From contig NZ_SRRT01000003.1 in the NCBI RefSeq assembly GCF_004784475.1, positions 792,684-856,683 of the forward strand: DNA of 64,000 bases, written 5' to 3'. The stretch comes from Streptomyces bauhiniae (GTDB taxonomy: Bacteria; Actinomycetota; Actinomycetes; Streptomycetales; Streptomycetaceae). Position 1 is the first letter of the stretch. The number at the start of each line of letters is the position of its first letter. Of this stretch, positions 44,051 to 52,514 are shown one piece after another. The position numbers and the translations under genes are program-made. The notes under the pieces are model-generated. The model saw nothing but the letters and a program-made list of their open reading frames with translations, was not told where the DNA came from and ran no database searches.

Positions 44051-44629
44051 TCAGCTCTTGTTCGTCAGCTTCCACGCCGTGGGGAGGACGCCCATCGCCA
44101 GCGCCGCCTTCACGGCGTCGCCGATGAGGAAGGGGGTGAGGCCCGCCGCGATGGCCGCCGTGGCGGACATGTGGGCGGCGAAGGCGAGGTAGGGGACGCC
44201 GACCGCGTAGATGATGGCCTCGCCCAGGAGCATCGTGCCGGCCATGCGGAGCGGGGAGCGGTCCGCGCCCCGGCGGGCCAGGGCGCCGACGGCCGCGGCG
44301 GCGAGGAGCATGCCGAGGACGTAGCCGAAGGAGACGGAGGCGCCGGAGCCGCCCTGGGCGAACCACGGCACACCGGCGAGGCCGGCGGCGGCGTACAGCG
44401 CGAGGGCGGCGACGCCGCGGCGGGCGCCGAGCGTCGTGCCGACCAGCAGCGCGGCGAAGGTCTGCCCCGTCACCGGCACCGGCGAGCCGGGCACCGGCAC
44501 CGCGAGCTGGGCCGCGAGACCGGTGAGCGCCGCGCCCCCGAGCACGAGGGCGGCGTCGCGCACGCGCGAGGAGGGAAGGAGGTCGGCGAGGACGGCGCCG
44601 GGCCGAGCGGTGACGCTGGCGGTGCTCAT
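44051..44629 (-). CDS. bioY: BioY-family biotin transporter S component
   Basis: 192 residues, six helices. PVPVTGQTFAALLVGTTLGARRG and LYAAAGLAGVPWFAQGGSG are BioY family signatures. No BioM/BioN or ECF A/T gene is beside it, so it either works alone or shares a remote energising module. No BioR/BioQ gene nearby. Confidence 0.93.
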   Translation of the reverse strand: MSTASVTARPGAVLADLLPSSRVRDAALVLGGAALTGLAAQLAVPVPGSPVPVTGQTFAALLVGTTLGARRGVAALALYAAAGLAGVPWFAQGGSGASVSFGYVLGMLLAAAAVGALARRGADRSPLRMAGTMLLGEAIIYAVGVPYLAFAAHMSATAAIAAGLTPFLIGDAVKAALAMGVLPTAWKLTNKS

Positions 44630-44946
44630 GGGGACTCCGCGGGTCTGTGGACAGGGTGGACAGGGGCAGGGGACAACACCGTGACGCTATACCGGCCCTC
44701 ACGCACCGATCACCGTCTGTGCTCGACAAAGGCGTGAACAGCGGCTTGGTGGGCTTCGCACAAAGGATGCGTCTTACACCGGAACCGGCGTGACACCGGT
44801 CACCGAGCACTCCGTCGCCCGGTAAGCGGACGTAAGCATTCCGTAAGCGGAACGTCCGCATACCGGACACTCCCCGTACCCCTCGGCCGGCTTCACCCAG
44901 ACTGGGGGAGTTTTTACCCACCTACCGCACTGGACGAGCCGCGCCG
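44630..44946. other. Divergent bioY/permease intergenic region
   Basis: 317 bp without a gene; contains the GTAAGC array (44822-44848) and a palindrome GCGGA-ACG-TCCGC (44847-44859). Confidence 0.5.
44822..44848. repeat. Three GTAAGC iterons upstream of permease 2
   Basis: GTAAGC at 44822, 44832 and 44843, spaced 10 and 11 bp, all on one face of the helix, about 100 bp before the permease start. Confidence 0.5.
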
Positions 44947-46329
44947 ATGCCCAGCACCACCACGCAAGCGCCCCAGGAGCAGAAGCAGGGCGTCCCGCTC
45001 TCCTCCGGCCTCAAACAGCGCCACCTCTCCATGATCGCCCTGGGCGGGGTGATCGGCGCGGGCCTGTTCGTCGGCTCCGGCGCCGGTATCGCCGCGGCGG
45101 GCCCCTCCATCGTGGTCGCCTACACCCTCTCCGGCCTGCTGGTCCTGCTGGTGATGCGGATGCTGGGCGAGCTGTCCTCGGCGTACCCCTCCTCGGGTTC
45201 GTTCTCGGCGCACGCCGAGCGGGCGATCGGACCCTGGGCCGGATTCACGGTCGGCTGGTCGTTCTGGGTCATGCAGTGCACGGTGGTCGGCCTGGAGGGC
45301 ATCGGCGCCGGGAAGATCGTCAGCGGCTGGCTGCCGGGGACCCCGCAGTGGGCCTGGGTCGCGCTGTTCATGCTGATCTTCTGCGGCGCCAACCTGACCG
45401 CGGTGAAGAACTTCGGCGAGTTCGAGTTCTGGTTCGCCGCCCTGAAGGTCGCCGCGATCTGCGCGTTCCTGCTGCTCGGCGTGCTGGCCATCGCGGGCGT
45501 GCTGCCCGGCACCCACTCCCCCGGCACCTCCCACCTCACCGACTTCCTCCCCAACGGCGGCGAGGGCCTGGTCCTCGGCCTGCTCGCGTCGGTGTTCGCC
45601 TACGGCGGCCTGGAGACGGTCACCATCGCGGCCGCCGAGTCCGAGGACCCGGTGCGGGGCGTGGCGAGCGCGGTGCGCACCACGATGTGGCGGATCGCGC
45701 TGTTCTACATCGGCTCGATGGCCGTCGTCGTCACCCTGGTCCCGTGGGACTCCAAGGAGGTCGTGGAGCGCGGCCCGTACGTCGCCGCCCTGGACACCCT
45801 CGGCATCCCCGGCGCCGGCCGCGTGATGGACGTCGTGGTGCTGGCCGCGCTGCTCTCCGCGATGAACGCCAACATCTACGGCTCCTCGCGCATGCTGCAC
45901 TCCCTGGTCCAGCGGGGCCTCGGCCCGAAGGCGCTGGCGAAGGTGACCGGCGGGGTGCCCCGGATCGCGGTGCTGGTCTCCTCGGTGTTCGGCTTCGGCT
46001 GTGTGCTGCTGAGCTACTGGCGCCCGGACGACGTCTTCATGTGGCTGCTCAACATGATCGGCGCGGTCATCCTGGTGGTCTGGATGTTCGTCGGCGCCTC
46101 CCAGCTCCTGCTGCGCCGCCGCGCCGAGCGCGCCGGTGACGCGCCGCCCGCCGTACAGATGTGGGCGTTCCCGTGGCTGACCTGGGCCGCGCTGCTGGGC
46201 ATGGTGGCGATCCTGGTCCTGATGGCCCGGCAGCCCGACACCCGCGTCCAGCTCTACTCCACCGGCGGCCTGACCCTGGCCCTGGCGGCGGGCGGTTACG
46301 TCTGGCAGCGGGCGCGCGCCCGGAGCTGA
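44947..46329 (+). CDS. APC-superfamily amino acid permease
   Basis: 460 residues, 12 TM helices, ALGGVIGAGLFVGSG loop and ENFGEFEFWF-like middle (NFGEFEFWFAALK). A close paralogue of the first permease 1.7 kb away (same family, different inner sequence such as FWVMQCTVVGLEG). Start ATG 44947; the SD is weak. Confidence 0.93.
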   Translation: MPSTTTQAPQEQKQGVPLSSGLKQRHLSMIALGGVIGAGLFVGSGAGIAAAGPSIVVAYTLSGLLVLLVMRMLGELSSAYPSSGSFSAHAERAIGPWAGFTVGWSFWVMQCTVVGLEGIGAGKIVSGWLPGTPQWAWVALFMLIFCGANLTAVKNFGEFEFWFAALKVAAICAFLLLGVLAIAGVLPGTHSPGTSHLTDFLPNGGEGLVLGLLASVFAYGGLETVTIAAAESEDPVRGVASAVRTTMWRIALFYIGSMAVVVTLVPWDSKEVVERGPYVAALDTLGIPGAGRVMDVVVLAALLSAMNANIYGSSRMLHSLVQRGLGPKALAKVTGGVPRIAVLVSSVFGFGCVLLSYWRPDDVFMWLLNMIGAVILVVWMFVGASQLLLRRRAERAGDAPPAVQMWAFPWLTWAALLGMVAILVLMARQPDTRVQLYSTGGLTLALAAGGYVWQRARARS

Positions 46330-46341
46330 GCCCCGCAGCAG

Positions 46342-46374
46342 AAGGCCCCCACGTGCACGACACGTGGGGGCCTT
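46342..46374 (+). terminator. Terminator of permease 2
   Basis: 14-bp perfect stem AAGGCCCCCACGTG, 5-nt loop, followed by TTCG. Confidence 0.92.
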
Positions 46375-46386
46375 TCGCGTACCCCC

Positions 46387-46438
46387 TTGCCCGAGCGGAG
46401 CTTTTTGTTGCTAGCGTGTAGTTGCAAGTTAGTTGCAA
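46387..46438 (+). promoter_or_regulatory. sodF promoter with Nur operator
   Basis: TTGCCC (46387) and TAGCGT (46412-46417) form a likely -35/-10. TTGCAA-GTTAG-TTGCAA (46422-46438) overlaps the expected start and matches the Nur consensus TTGCAA-N5-TTGCAA. Nickel-bound Nur should repress sodF. Confidence 0.88.
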
Positions 46439-46461
46439 TAAGGCTCGGAGGGGACCCGTCC

Positions 46462-47109
46462 ATGTCCGTCTACACGCTGCCCGAACTGCCCTACGACTAC
46501 GCCGCGCTCGCGCCCGTCATCAGCCCCGAGATCATCGAGCTGCACCACGACAAGCACCACGCGGCCTATGTGAAGGGCGCCAACGACACCCTGGAGCAGC
46601 TCGCCGAGGCGCGGGACAAGGACGCCTGGGCCTCGGTGAACGGGCTGGAGAAGAACCTCGCCTTTCACCTTTCCGGCCACATCCTGCACAGCATCTACTG
46701 GCAGAACATGACCGGTCCGAAGGACGGCGGCGGCGAGCCGCTGGAGCGGGACGGCGTGGGCGAGCTGGCGGACGCGATCAAGGAGTCGTTCGGCTCCTTC
46801 GCGGCCTTCAAGGCCCAGCTCACCAAGGCGTCGGCCACCACCCAGGGCTCCGGCTGGGGCGTGCTGGCGTACGAGCCGCTGAGCGGCCGGCTGATCGTGG
46901 AGCAGGTCTACGACCACCAGGGCAACGTCGGCCAGGGCTCGACCCCGGTGCTGGTCTTCGACGCCTGGGAGCACGCCTTCTACCTCCAGTACAAGAACCA
47001 GAAGGTGGACTTCATCGAGGCGATGTGGCAGGTCGTGAACTGGCAGGACGTGGCCCGGCGCTACACCGCCGCCAAGTCCCGCGCGGACGTGCTGCTGCTG
47101 ACCCCCTGA
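46462..47109 (+). CDS. sodF: Iron superoxide dismutase SodF
   Basis: 215 residues. Metal ligands His28 (ELHHDKHH), His76 (HILHSIYW), Asp167 and His171 (DAWEHAFY). Streptomyces Fe/Zn-type SOD made when nickel is scarce and Ni-SOD (sodN) is off. SD GGAGGGGA. Nur box directly upstream. Confidence 0.96.
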   Translation: MSVYTLPELPYDYAALAPVISPEIIELHHDKHHAAYVKGANDTLEQLAEARDKDAWASVNGLEKNLAFHLSGHILHSIYWQNMTGPKDGGGEPLERDGVGELADAIKESFGSFAAFKAQLTKASATTQGSGWGVLAYEPLSGRLIVEQVYDHQGNVGQGSTPVLVFDAWEHAFYLQYKNQKVDFIEAMWQVVNWQDVARRYTAAKSRADVLLLTP

Positions 47110-47179
47110 GCACCCCTGAAGTTCCCTGAGCGTCCCGCCTCGTGATCGTCTTCTCAACCTTCACCCGGCGGGCGGATGA

Positions 47180-47222
47180 AGGAAGCCCCCCGGTGAGGAC
47201 GTGACTCACCGGGGGGCTTCTT
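47180..47222. terminator. Bidirectional terminator
   Basis: 15-bp core stem GAAGCCCCCCGGTGA/TCACCGGGGGGCTTC (47182-47196 with 47206-47220) between sodF and the DsbA-like gene. Confidence 0.92.
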
Positions 47223-47232
47223 CGCGCGGCGG

Positions 47233-47895
47233 CTAGAGGTTGCTGAAGTCCGGGCCGACCGTACGGCTGCGCTTCAGCTCGTAGAAGCCCGGCACCGAGG
47301 CGACCGCGAGGGTGCCGTCCCACAGGCGGGCCGCCTCCTCGCCCTTGGGGGCCGGGGTGACCACGGGACCGAAGAAGGCGATCTGCTCGCCGTCCGGGCC
47401 GGGAACCGCGATGACCGGGGTGCCCACGTCCTGGCCGACCTTCTCGATGCCCTCCTTGTGGGAGGCGCGCAGCTCGGCGTCGAACTCGAAGTCGGTCTGG
47501 TCGAAGTAGTCGATCAGGTCGGCGGGCAGGCCGACCTCGTCGAGCGCGGCCACGACGGCCTCGCGGCTCGGGCCCTCGCCCTCGTTGTGGATACGGGTGC
47601 CGAGCGCGGTGTACAGCGGGCCGAGCACGTCCGCGCCGTGCTTCTGCCAGGCGGCGGTGACCACCCGGACCGGCTGCCACGCCTTGGTGGCGAGCATCTC
47701 CCGGTACTCCTCGGGCAGCTCGTCGATGCGGTCCTCGTTGAGGACGGCGAGGCTCATGATGTGCCAGTGGACCTCGATGTCCCGGACCTTCTCCACCTCC
47801 AGCACCCAGCGGGAGGTCATCCAGGCCCAGGGGCAGAGCGGGTCGAACCAGAAGTCCACCGGGGTCTTGCCCGACGTGGTCGCGGTCTCGGACAT
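47233..47895 (-). CDS. DsbA-family protein, mycothiol-dependent nitroreductase (Rv2466c) type
   Basis: 220 residues. FWFDPLCPWAWMTSRW matches the Rv2466c active-site segment, but the second active-site Cys is Ala (Cys21-Pro-Trp-Ala24). GTPVIAVPG supplies the cis-Pro loop. A cytosolic mycothiol/mycoredoxin-like redox enzyme; monothiol version. Actinobacterial only, beside sodF here. Confidence 0.9.
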   Translation of the reverse strand: MSETATTSGKTPVDFWFDPLCPWAWMTSRWVLEVEKVRDIEVHWHIMSLAVLNEDRIDELPEEYREMLATKAWQPVRVVTAAWQKHGADVLGPLYTALGTRIHNEGEGPSREAVVAALDEVGLPADLIDYFDQTDFEFDAELRASHKEGIEKVGQDVGTPVIAVPGPDGEQIAFFGPVVTPAPKGEEAARLWDGTLAVASVPGFYELKRSRTVGPDFSNL

Positions 47896-48035
47896 GTCTC
47901 TCCTCGCGAGAAGGTCTTTCCCAGCGGCAACAGCGCCCTGGGCCGCGCAATTCCCCGATGCCGCCGGTCAGGGCCGCATGGCAGGATCGTGCCGTTCAGT
48001 GCCCCACATCATGCGACCACAAGGGAGTGCCGCCC

Positions 48036-50606
48036 GTGCCCGGTGAGAATCTGTCCCGCGACGAGGCCCGTGAGCGGGCCGCCCTGCTGTCTGTCGACGG
48101 GTACGACGTGGCGCTGGACCTGCGCTCCGCCGTGGGCGAGTCCGAAGGCGAGCCGAGGACCTTCCGCTCGGTGACCACCATCCGCTTCCGCTGCGCCGAG
48201 CCGGGCGCGACGAGCTTCGCCGACCTGATCGCGCCGAGCGTGACCGCGGTGTCCCTCAACGGCCGCGACCTCGACCCCGGCGAGGTGTTCGACGGCAGCC
48301 GGATCGCGCTGGAGGACCTGGCCGCCGACAACGAGCTGATCGTGGACGCCCAGTGCGCCTACTCCCGCACCGGCGAGGGGCTGCACCGCTTCGTGGACCC
48401 CGAGGACGGCGAGGTCTACCTCTACACGCAGTACGAACCGGCCGACTCCCGGCGGGTGTTCGCCAACTTCGAGCAGCCCGACCTCAAGGCGCCCTTCCGC
48501 TTCGAGGTCCGCGCGCCCGAGGGCTGGACGGTGTGGAGCAACGGCGCCGGTGAACTCACGGACGGGGTATGGCGGTTCGCGGAGACCAAGCCGATCTCCA
48601 CGTACATCACCTGCGTGGTGGCGGGCCCGTACCACTATGTGACCGACTCCTACGAGCGGGTGCTGGCGGACGGGTCCACGCTGGAGATCCCGCTCGGCGC
48701 GATGTGCCGCAAGGGTCTGGCGCCCTACTTCGACGCCGACGACGTCTTCCTGATCACCAAGCAGGGGCTGGACTTCTTCCACGAGAACTTCGACTACCCC
48801 TACCCCTTCGGGAAGTACGACCAGGCGTTCGTGCCCGAGTACAACCTCGGGGCGATGGAGAATCCCGGACTGGTCACCTTCCGGGAGGAGTACATCTTCC
48901 GGGGCAAGGTCACGCAGGCGTCGTACGAGGCGCGGGCCAACGTCATCCTGCACGAGATGGCGCACATGTGGTTCGGCGACCTGGTCACCATGGTCTGGTG
49001 GGACGACCTGTGGCTGAAGGAGTCCTTCGCGGACTTCATGGGCACCTTCGGCAACGTGGGCGCGACCCGCTTCAAGGACGCCTGGACGACGTTCGCCAAC
49101 CGCCGCAAGGCATGGGCGTACCGCGCGGACCAGCTTCCCTCCACGCACCCGATCACCGCCGACATCCGCGACCTCCAGGACGCCAAGCTCAACTTCGACG
49201 GCATCACCTACGCCAAGGGCGCCTCCGTCCTCAAGCAACTGGTGGCGTACGTCGGTCAGGACGCCTTCCTGGAGGGCGCCCGGCGCTACTTCAAGCGGCA
49301 CGCCTACGGCAACACCCGCCTGGGCGATCTGCTCTCGGTGCTCGCGGAGACCAGCGGCCGGGACATGACGGCGTGGTCGGCGGCCTGGCTGCAGACGGCC
49401 GGGGTCAACTCCCTCACTCCGCAGGTGCTGTTGGACGACGAGGGCCGGATCGACGAGCTGGCCGTGGTGCAGGAGGCACCGGAGTCGCACCCCGAACTGC
49501 GCCCGCACCGGGTGAAGGTGGGGCTGTACCGGCTGGGCGAATCGGGTGCGCTGGAGCGGTACCGGAGCGTCGAGGTGGACGTCGAGGGTCCGCGCACGGT
49601 GCTGCCCGAGCTGGCCGGCGCCGAGGCTCCCGACCTCGTCCTGGTCAACGACGACGACCTCACCTACTGCAAGATCCGCTTCGACGAGACCTCGCTCGCC
49701 ACCCTCCGCGACCACCTCGGCGACCTGGCCGACCCCCTCGCCCGCGCCCTGTGCTGGTCGGCGCTGTGGAACCTGACACGGGACGGCCTGCTGCCCGCGC
49801 GGGAGTTCGTGGCGCTGGTGCTGCGGTTCGCGGGCCGGGAGTCCGACATCGGCGTGCTCCAGATGCTGCACGCCTGGGCCGGCACGGCCCTGGAGCGGTA
49901 CGCGGCCCCCGAGTGGCGGGCCACGGGCGGGGAGCTGCTGGCGCAGGGCGCGCTGAAGGAGCTGCGGTCGGCCGAGCCGGGCAGCGAGGCGCAGTTGGCC
50001 TGGGCCCGGTTCTTCGCCTCGGTCGCCACCGGCGCCGCCGACCTCGCCCTGCTGAAGGACCTGCTGGACGGCGCCGAGACGGTCGAGGGTCTCACCGTGG
50101 ACCAAGAGCTGCGCTGGGCGTTCCTGGAGCCGCTGGCCGCGCACGGGGTGGCCGACGAGGAGGTGCTCGCGGCCGAGCTGGCCCGCGACGACACCGCGTC
50201 GGGCAAGCGGCACCAGGTGCGCTGCCTGGCCGCCCGGCCCTCGGCCGCCGTCAAGGCGCAGGCGTGGGCGCAGGTCGTGGAGTCGGACGCGCTGTCCAAC
50301 GCGCTGGTGGAGGCGACCCTTTCGGGCTTCGGCCGGCCGGGCCAGGAGGAACTGACCGCGCCGTACGCGGAGAAGTACTTCGCGGTGCTGGAGCGGGTGT
50401 GGCGGGAGCGGTCGATCCAGATCGCCATGCACATCGTCAACGGGCTGTTCCCGGCCCACCAGGACCGGCCCGAGACGCTGGCGGCGACGGACGCGTGGCT
50501 GGCCGAGCACGCGGACGCGGCCCCGGCGCTGCGGCGTCTTGTGCTGGAGGCGCGGGACGACCTGGCGCGGGCGCTGCGCGCACAGGCGTGCGACGCCGGG
50601 GCCTGA
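48036..50606 (+). CDS. pepN: Aminopeptidase N, copy 1 (M1)
   Basis: 856 residues. GAMEN exopeptidase motif near 272, zinc motif HEMAHMWFGD near 306 and the third ligand in LWLKESFADF. Cytosolic N-terminal aminopeptidase. The GTG at 48036 has AAGGGAG upstream. It has the same length as the copy at 57821 but differs throughout. Confidence 0.95.
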   Translation: MPGENLSRDEARERAALLSVDGYDVALDLRSAVGESEGEPRTFRSVTTIRFRCAEPGATSFADLIAPSVTAVSLNGRDLDPGEVFDGSRIALEDLAADNELIVDAQCAYSRTGEGLHRFVDPEDGEVYLYTQYEPADSRRVFANFEQPDLKAPFRFEVRAPEGWTVWSNGAGELTDGVWRFAETKPISTYITCVVAGPYHYVTDSYERVLADGSTLEIPLGAMCRKGLAPYFDADDVFLITKQGLDFFHENFDYPYPFGKYDQAFVPEYNLGAMENPGLVTFREEYIFRGKVTQASYEARANVILHEMAHMWFGDLVTMVWWDDLWLKESFADFMGTFGNVGATRFKDAWTTFANRRKAWAYRADQLPSTHPITADIRDLQDAKLNFDGITYAKGASVLKQLVAYVGQDAFLEGARRYFKRHAYGNTRLGDLLSVLAETSGRDMTAWSAAWLQTAGVNSLTPQVLLDDEGRIDELAVVQEAPESHPELRPHRVKVGLYRLGESGALERYRSVEVDVEGPRTVLPELAGAEAPDLVLVNDDDLTYCKIRFDETSLATLRDHLGDLADPLARALCWSALWNLTRDGLLPAREFVALVLRFAGRESDIGVLQMLHAWAGTALERYAAPEWRATGGELLAQGALKELRSAEPGSEAQLAWARFFASVATGAADLALLKDLLDGAETVEGLTVDQELRWAFLEPLAAHGVADEEVLAAELARDDTASGKRHQVRCLAARPSAAVKAQAWAQVVESDALSNALVEATLSGFGRPGQEELTAPYAEKYFAVLERVWRERSIQIAMHIVNGLFPAHQDRPETLAATDAWLAEHADAAPALRRLVLEARDDLARALRAQACDAGA

Positions 50607-50665
50607 GCTTTGGCCTGAGCTTCGGCGCCCGGTGACCGTTACGGAATCCGGGCACGAAGGCCCGT

Positions 50666-50698
50666 AACCCCTGGTCCTCCCCGATCGGACCAGGGGTT
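50666..50698 (+). terminator. Terminator of pepN copy 1
   Basis: 12-bp perfect stem AACCCCTGGTCC/GGACCAGGGGTT, then TT-CG. Confidence 0.9.
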
Positions 50699-50812
50699 TT
50701 CGCCGCCTACTCGGCATCCGAACACCCGTCCTTTAGTACCGTGTTGTCCGCATTGTTCGACGGCTGTGTAACAGCGGTTACGGGTGGGCCGGAAGTAGGG
50801 CATTCCAGAGCC

Positions 50813-51850
50813 ATGACGCACGACACCCCCCTCTCCCCCCGCCCCCTCCGCCACCTCACCGAGGTCCACCGCCGGGTGCTGACCGCCGCCCAGTTGCGCA
50901 CCCACGGGGTGACCACGGCCGAGCTGAACGAGCGGTGCCGCACCGACGGCCCCTGGCGGCTGCTGCTGCCCAACGTGGTGCTGCTGCACGCCGGTTCACC
51001 CACGAACGAGGAGCGCCTGCACGGCGCGCTGCTGTACGCCTCCCGCGAGTCCGTGCCCGGCGTGCCCGCCCAGCCGGGCGCGGGCGACCCGCACCGGGGG
51101 GCCTATGCCGAGGCGATGCTCACCGGCCTGGCCGCCCTCGCCCTGCACGGCCTGCCCTCCGCGCCCCCGCTGCTCTCCCTGGACCGGATCGACGTCCTGG
51201 TTCCGAGGCTGCGCCGGCTGCGCTCGACCGGCTACGTACGGGTGGTGCGCACCCCGGACCTCCCGGTGGCGCGCCCCGTCGCGGGTCTGCCGGTGGCGCC
51301 GGTGGCACGCGCGGTGGCGGACGCGGTGGCCCACCTGACGGACGCGGACACGGTACGGCGGCTGCTGGCCGAGGCCGTGCGCGACGGGCACTGCGATCCG
51401 GCCGCGCTGGTACGGGAGTTGACCGAGGCCAGGCTGATGGGCCGGGCCCATGTGGTGGACGCGGTGGACTCGCTGGTGGCCGAGGGCCGCGCGGTCGCCG
51501 AGGACCGGCTGTACCGGATGGTCACCGGGTACGGGCTGCCCGACCCGGTGTGGAACGTGGACCTGCGGCTGCCCGGCGGCCCCCACCTGGGCGGCCTGGA
51601 CGCCTACTGGCCCGAGCAGGCGGTCGCCGTCGAGCTGGACACCCGGGCCCCGCGCCAGGACGAGGACGCGACCTGGTCGGAGTACGCCCGCAAGCGGGAG
51701 CACCTGGAGCGGCTCGGCATCACGGTCGTCCACATCACCCCGAAGAAGCTGAGGGAATCGGCGGAGCAGCAGGCCGCGGTGGTCCGTACGGCCCTGATGG
51801 CCGCCGGCGACCGCGACCCGGCCGCGTACGTGGTCGTACTGCCCCGCTAG
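50813..51850 (+). CDS. AbiEi-like N-terminus with PD-(D/E)XK nuclease-like C-terminus
   Basis: 345 residues. The N-terminus (LTAAQLRTHGVTTAELNERC.., GPWRLLLPNVVLLH) resembles the winged-helix of AbiEi-type antitoxins. The C-terminus has LDAYWPEQAVAVELD, with Asp263, Glu274 and Asp276 positioned like the Vsr/DUF559 endonuclease core, and a later ARKREHLERLG. No toxin (AbiEii) partner adjoins. Could be a nuclease or a degenerate defence remnant. A palindrome GTAAC-AGCG-GTTAC (50768-50781) lies 32 bp upstream. Confidence 0.75.
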   Translation: MTHDTPLSPRPLRHLTEVHRRVLTAAQLRTHGVTTAELNERCRTDGPWRLLLPNVVLLHAGSPTNEERLHGALLYASRESVPGVPAQPGAGDPHRGAYAEAMLTGLAALALHGLPSAPPLLSLDRIDVLVPRLRRLRSTGYVRVVRTPDLPVARPVAGLPVAPVARAVADAVAHLTDADTVRRLLAEAVRDGHCDPAALVRELTEARLMGRAHVVDAVDSLVAEGRAVAEDRLYRMVTGYGLPDPVWNVDLRLPGGPHLGGLDAYWPEQAVAVELDTRAPRQDEDATWSEYARKREHLERLGITVVHITPKKLRESAEQQAAVVRTALMAAGDRDPAAYVVVLPR

Positions 51851-52314
51851 CCGGTCTCGCTCAGCGTGCCCGGGCGGCCGGTGGGCGGGCGTTCGCGCCA
51901 CAGATGCAGGGCGGTGTCGATCAGGGAGACGCGGGGCAGGCCGGGCACTGTGTCGAGGTCGTGCCAGGCGGCGAGGTCGGTGGAACCGCCCACCTCGTGG
52001 CGGAGTTCACCGCCGGTGATGTGCGCCGCGTACAGCAGCCGTACGCCGTGGTGGTCGACGGCGCGGCCGGGGAAGCGGCCGGGGAGGACCACGCGGTTGG
52101 TGTGCACGCCGAGCAGGTCGGTGACCTCCACCCGGTAACCGGTCTCCTCGGTCACCTCGCGGCGCACGGTGTCGTACGGGTCCTCGCCGAACTCGGCGCC
52201 GCCGCCCGGCAGCACCCACTCGTGGCCGCCCTCCCGCGCGGGTGACCGGGCGAGCAGGAGTTGTCCGTCGCGGACACACACGGCGTAGGCCGCCACCCTC
52301 AACTTGCGTCGCAT
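51847..52314 (-). CDS. Nudix hydrolase
   Basis: 155 residues. Nudix box from GGGAEFGEDPYDTVRREVTEETGY (key: G-x5-E-x7-REVTEETGY) near 36-60. Nucleotide or capped-RNA pyrophosphatase of unknown substrate. Its stop overlaps the stop of the converging gene in CTAG. Confidence 0.92.
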   Translation of the reverse strand: MRRKLRVAAYAVCVRDGQLLLARSPAREGGHEWVLPGGGAEFGEDPYDTVRREVTEETGYRVEVTDLLGVHTNRVVLPGRFPGRAVDHHGVRLLYAAHITGGELRHEVGGSTDLAAWHDLDTVPGLPRVSLIDTALHLWRERPPTGRPGTLSETG

Positions 52315-52362
52315 GCCGGGACGTTAGCGCGACCGGTGCGGGAACCGAGTGAATTCGGGCCT

Positions 52363-52447
52363 ATTCGGTCCCCAACCGCACACATCGCATCGCGGGTTTT
52401 CCCCATACATGGATATCGATTCGGTCAACGAACCCCAAAATTCGGTC
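52363..52447. repeat. Three ATTCGGTC repeats upstream of the protease
   Basis: ATTCGGTC at 52363, 52419 and 52440, the last two 21 bp (two turns) apart, 68-152 bp before the protease ATG. Candidate regulator site. Confidence 0.4.
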
Positions 52448-52514
52448 GTTTGGGAAAGGCTGCGCTGGTCCGGCACTGGACCTCGCGGACAACCCTCACC
52501 GACTAAGGGATGCG

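Noticed and set aside
44720..44750. BioQ-like half-site TGAAC upstream of bioY
   Set aside because: No matching second half, so chance match is likely.
47944..47957. Third copy of the intergenic repeat (CGCGCAATTCCCCG)
   Set aside because: Only 13 of 14 bases match and flanks do not; too short to call.
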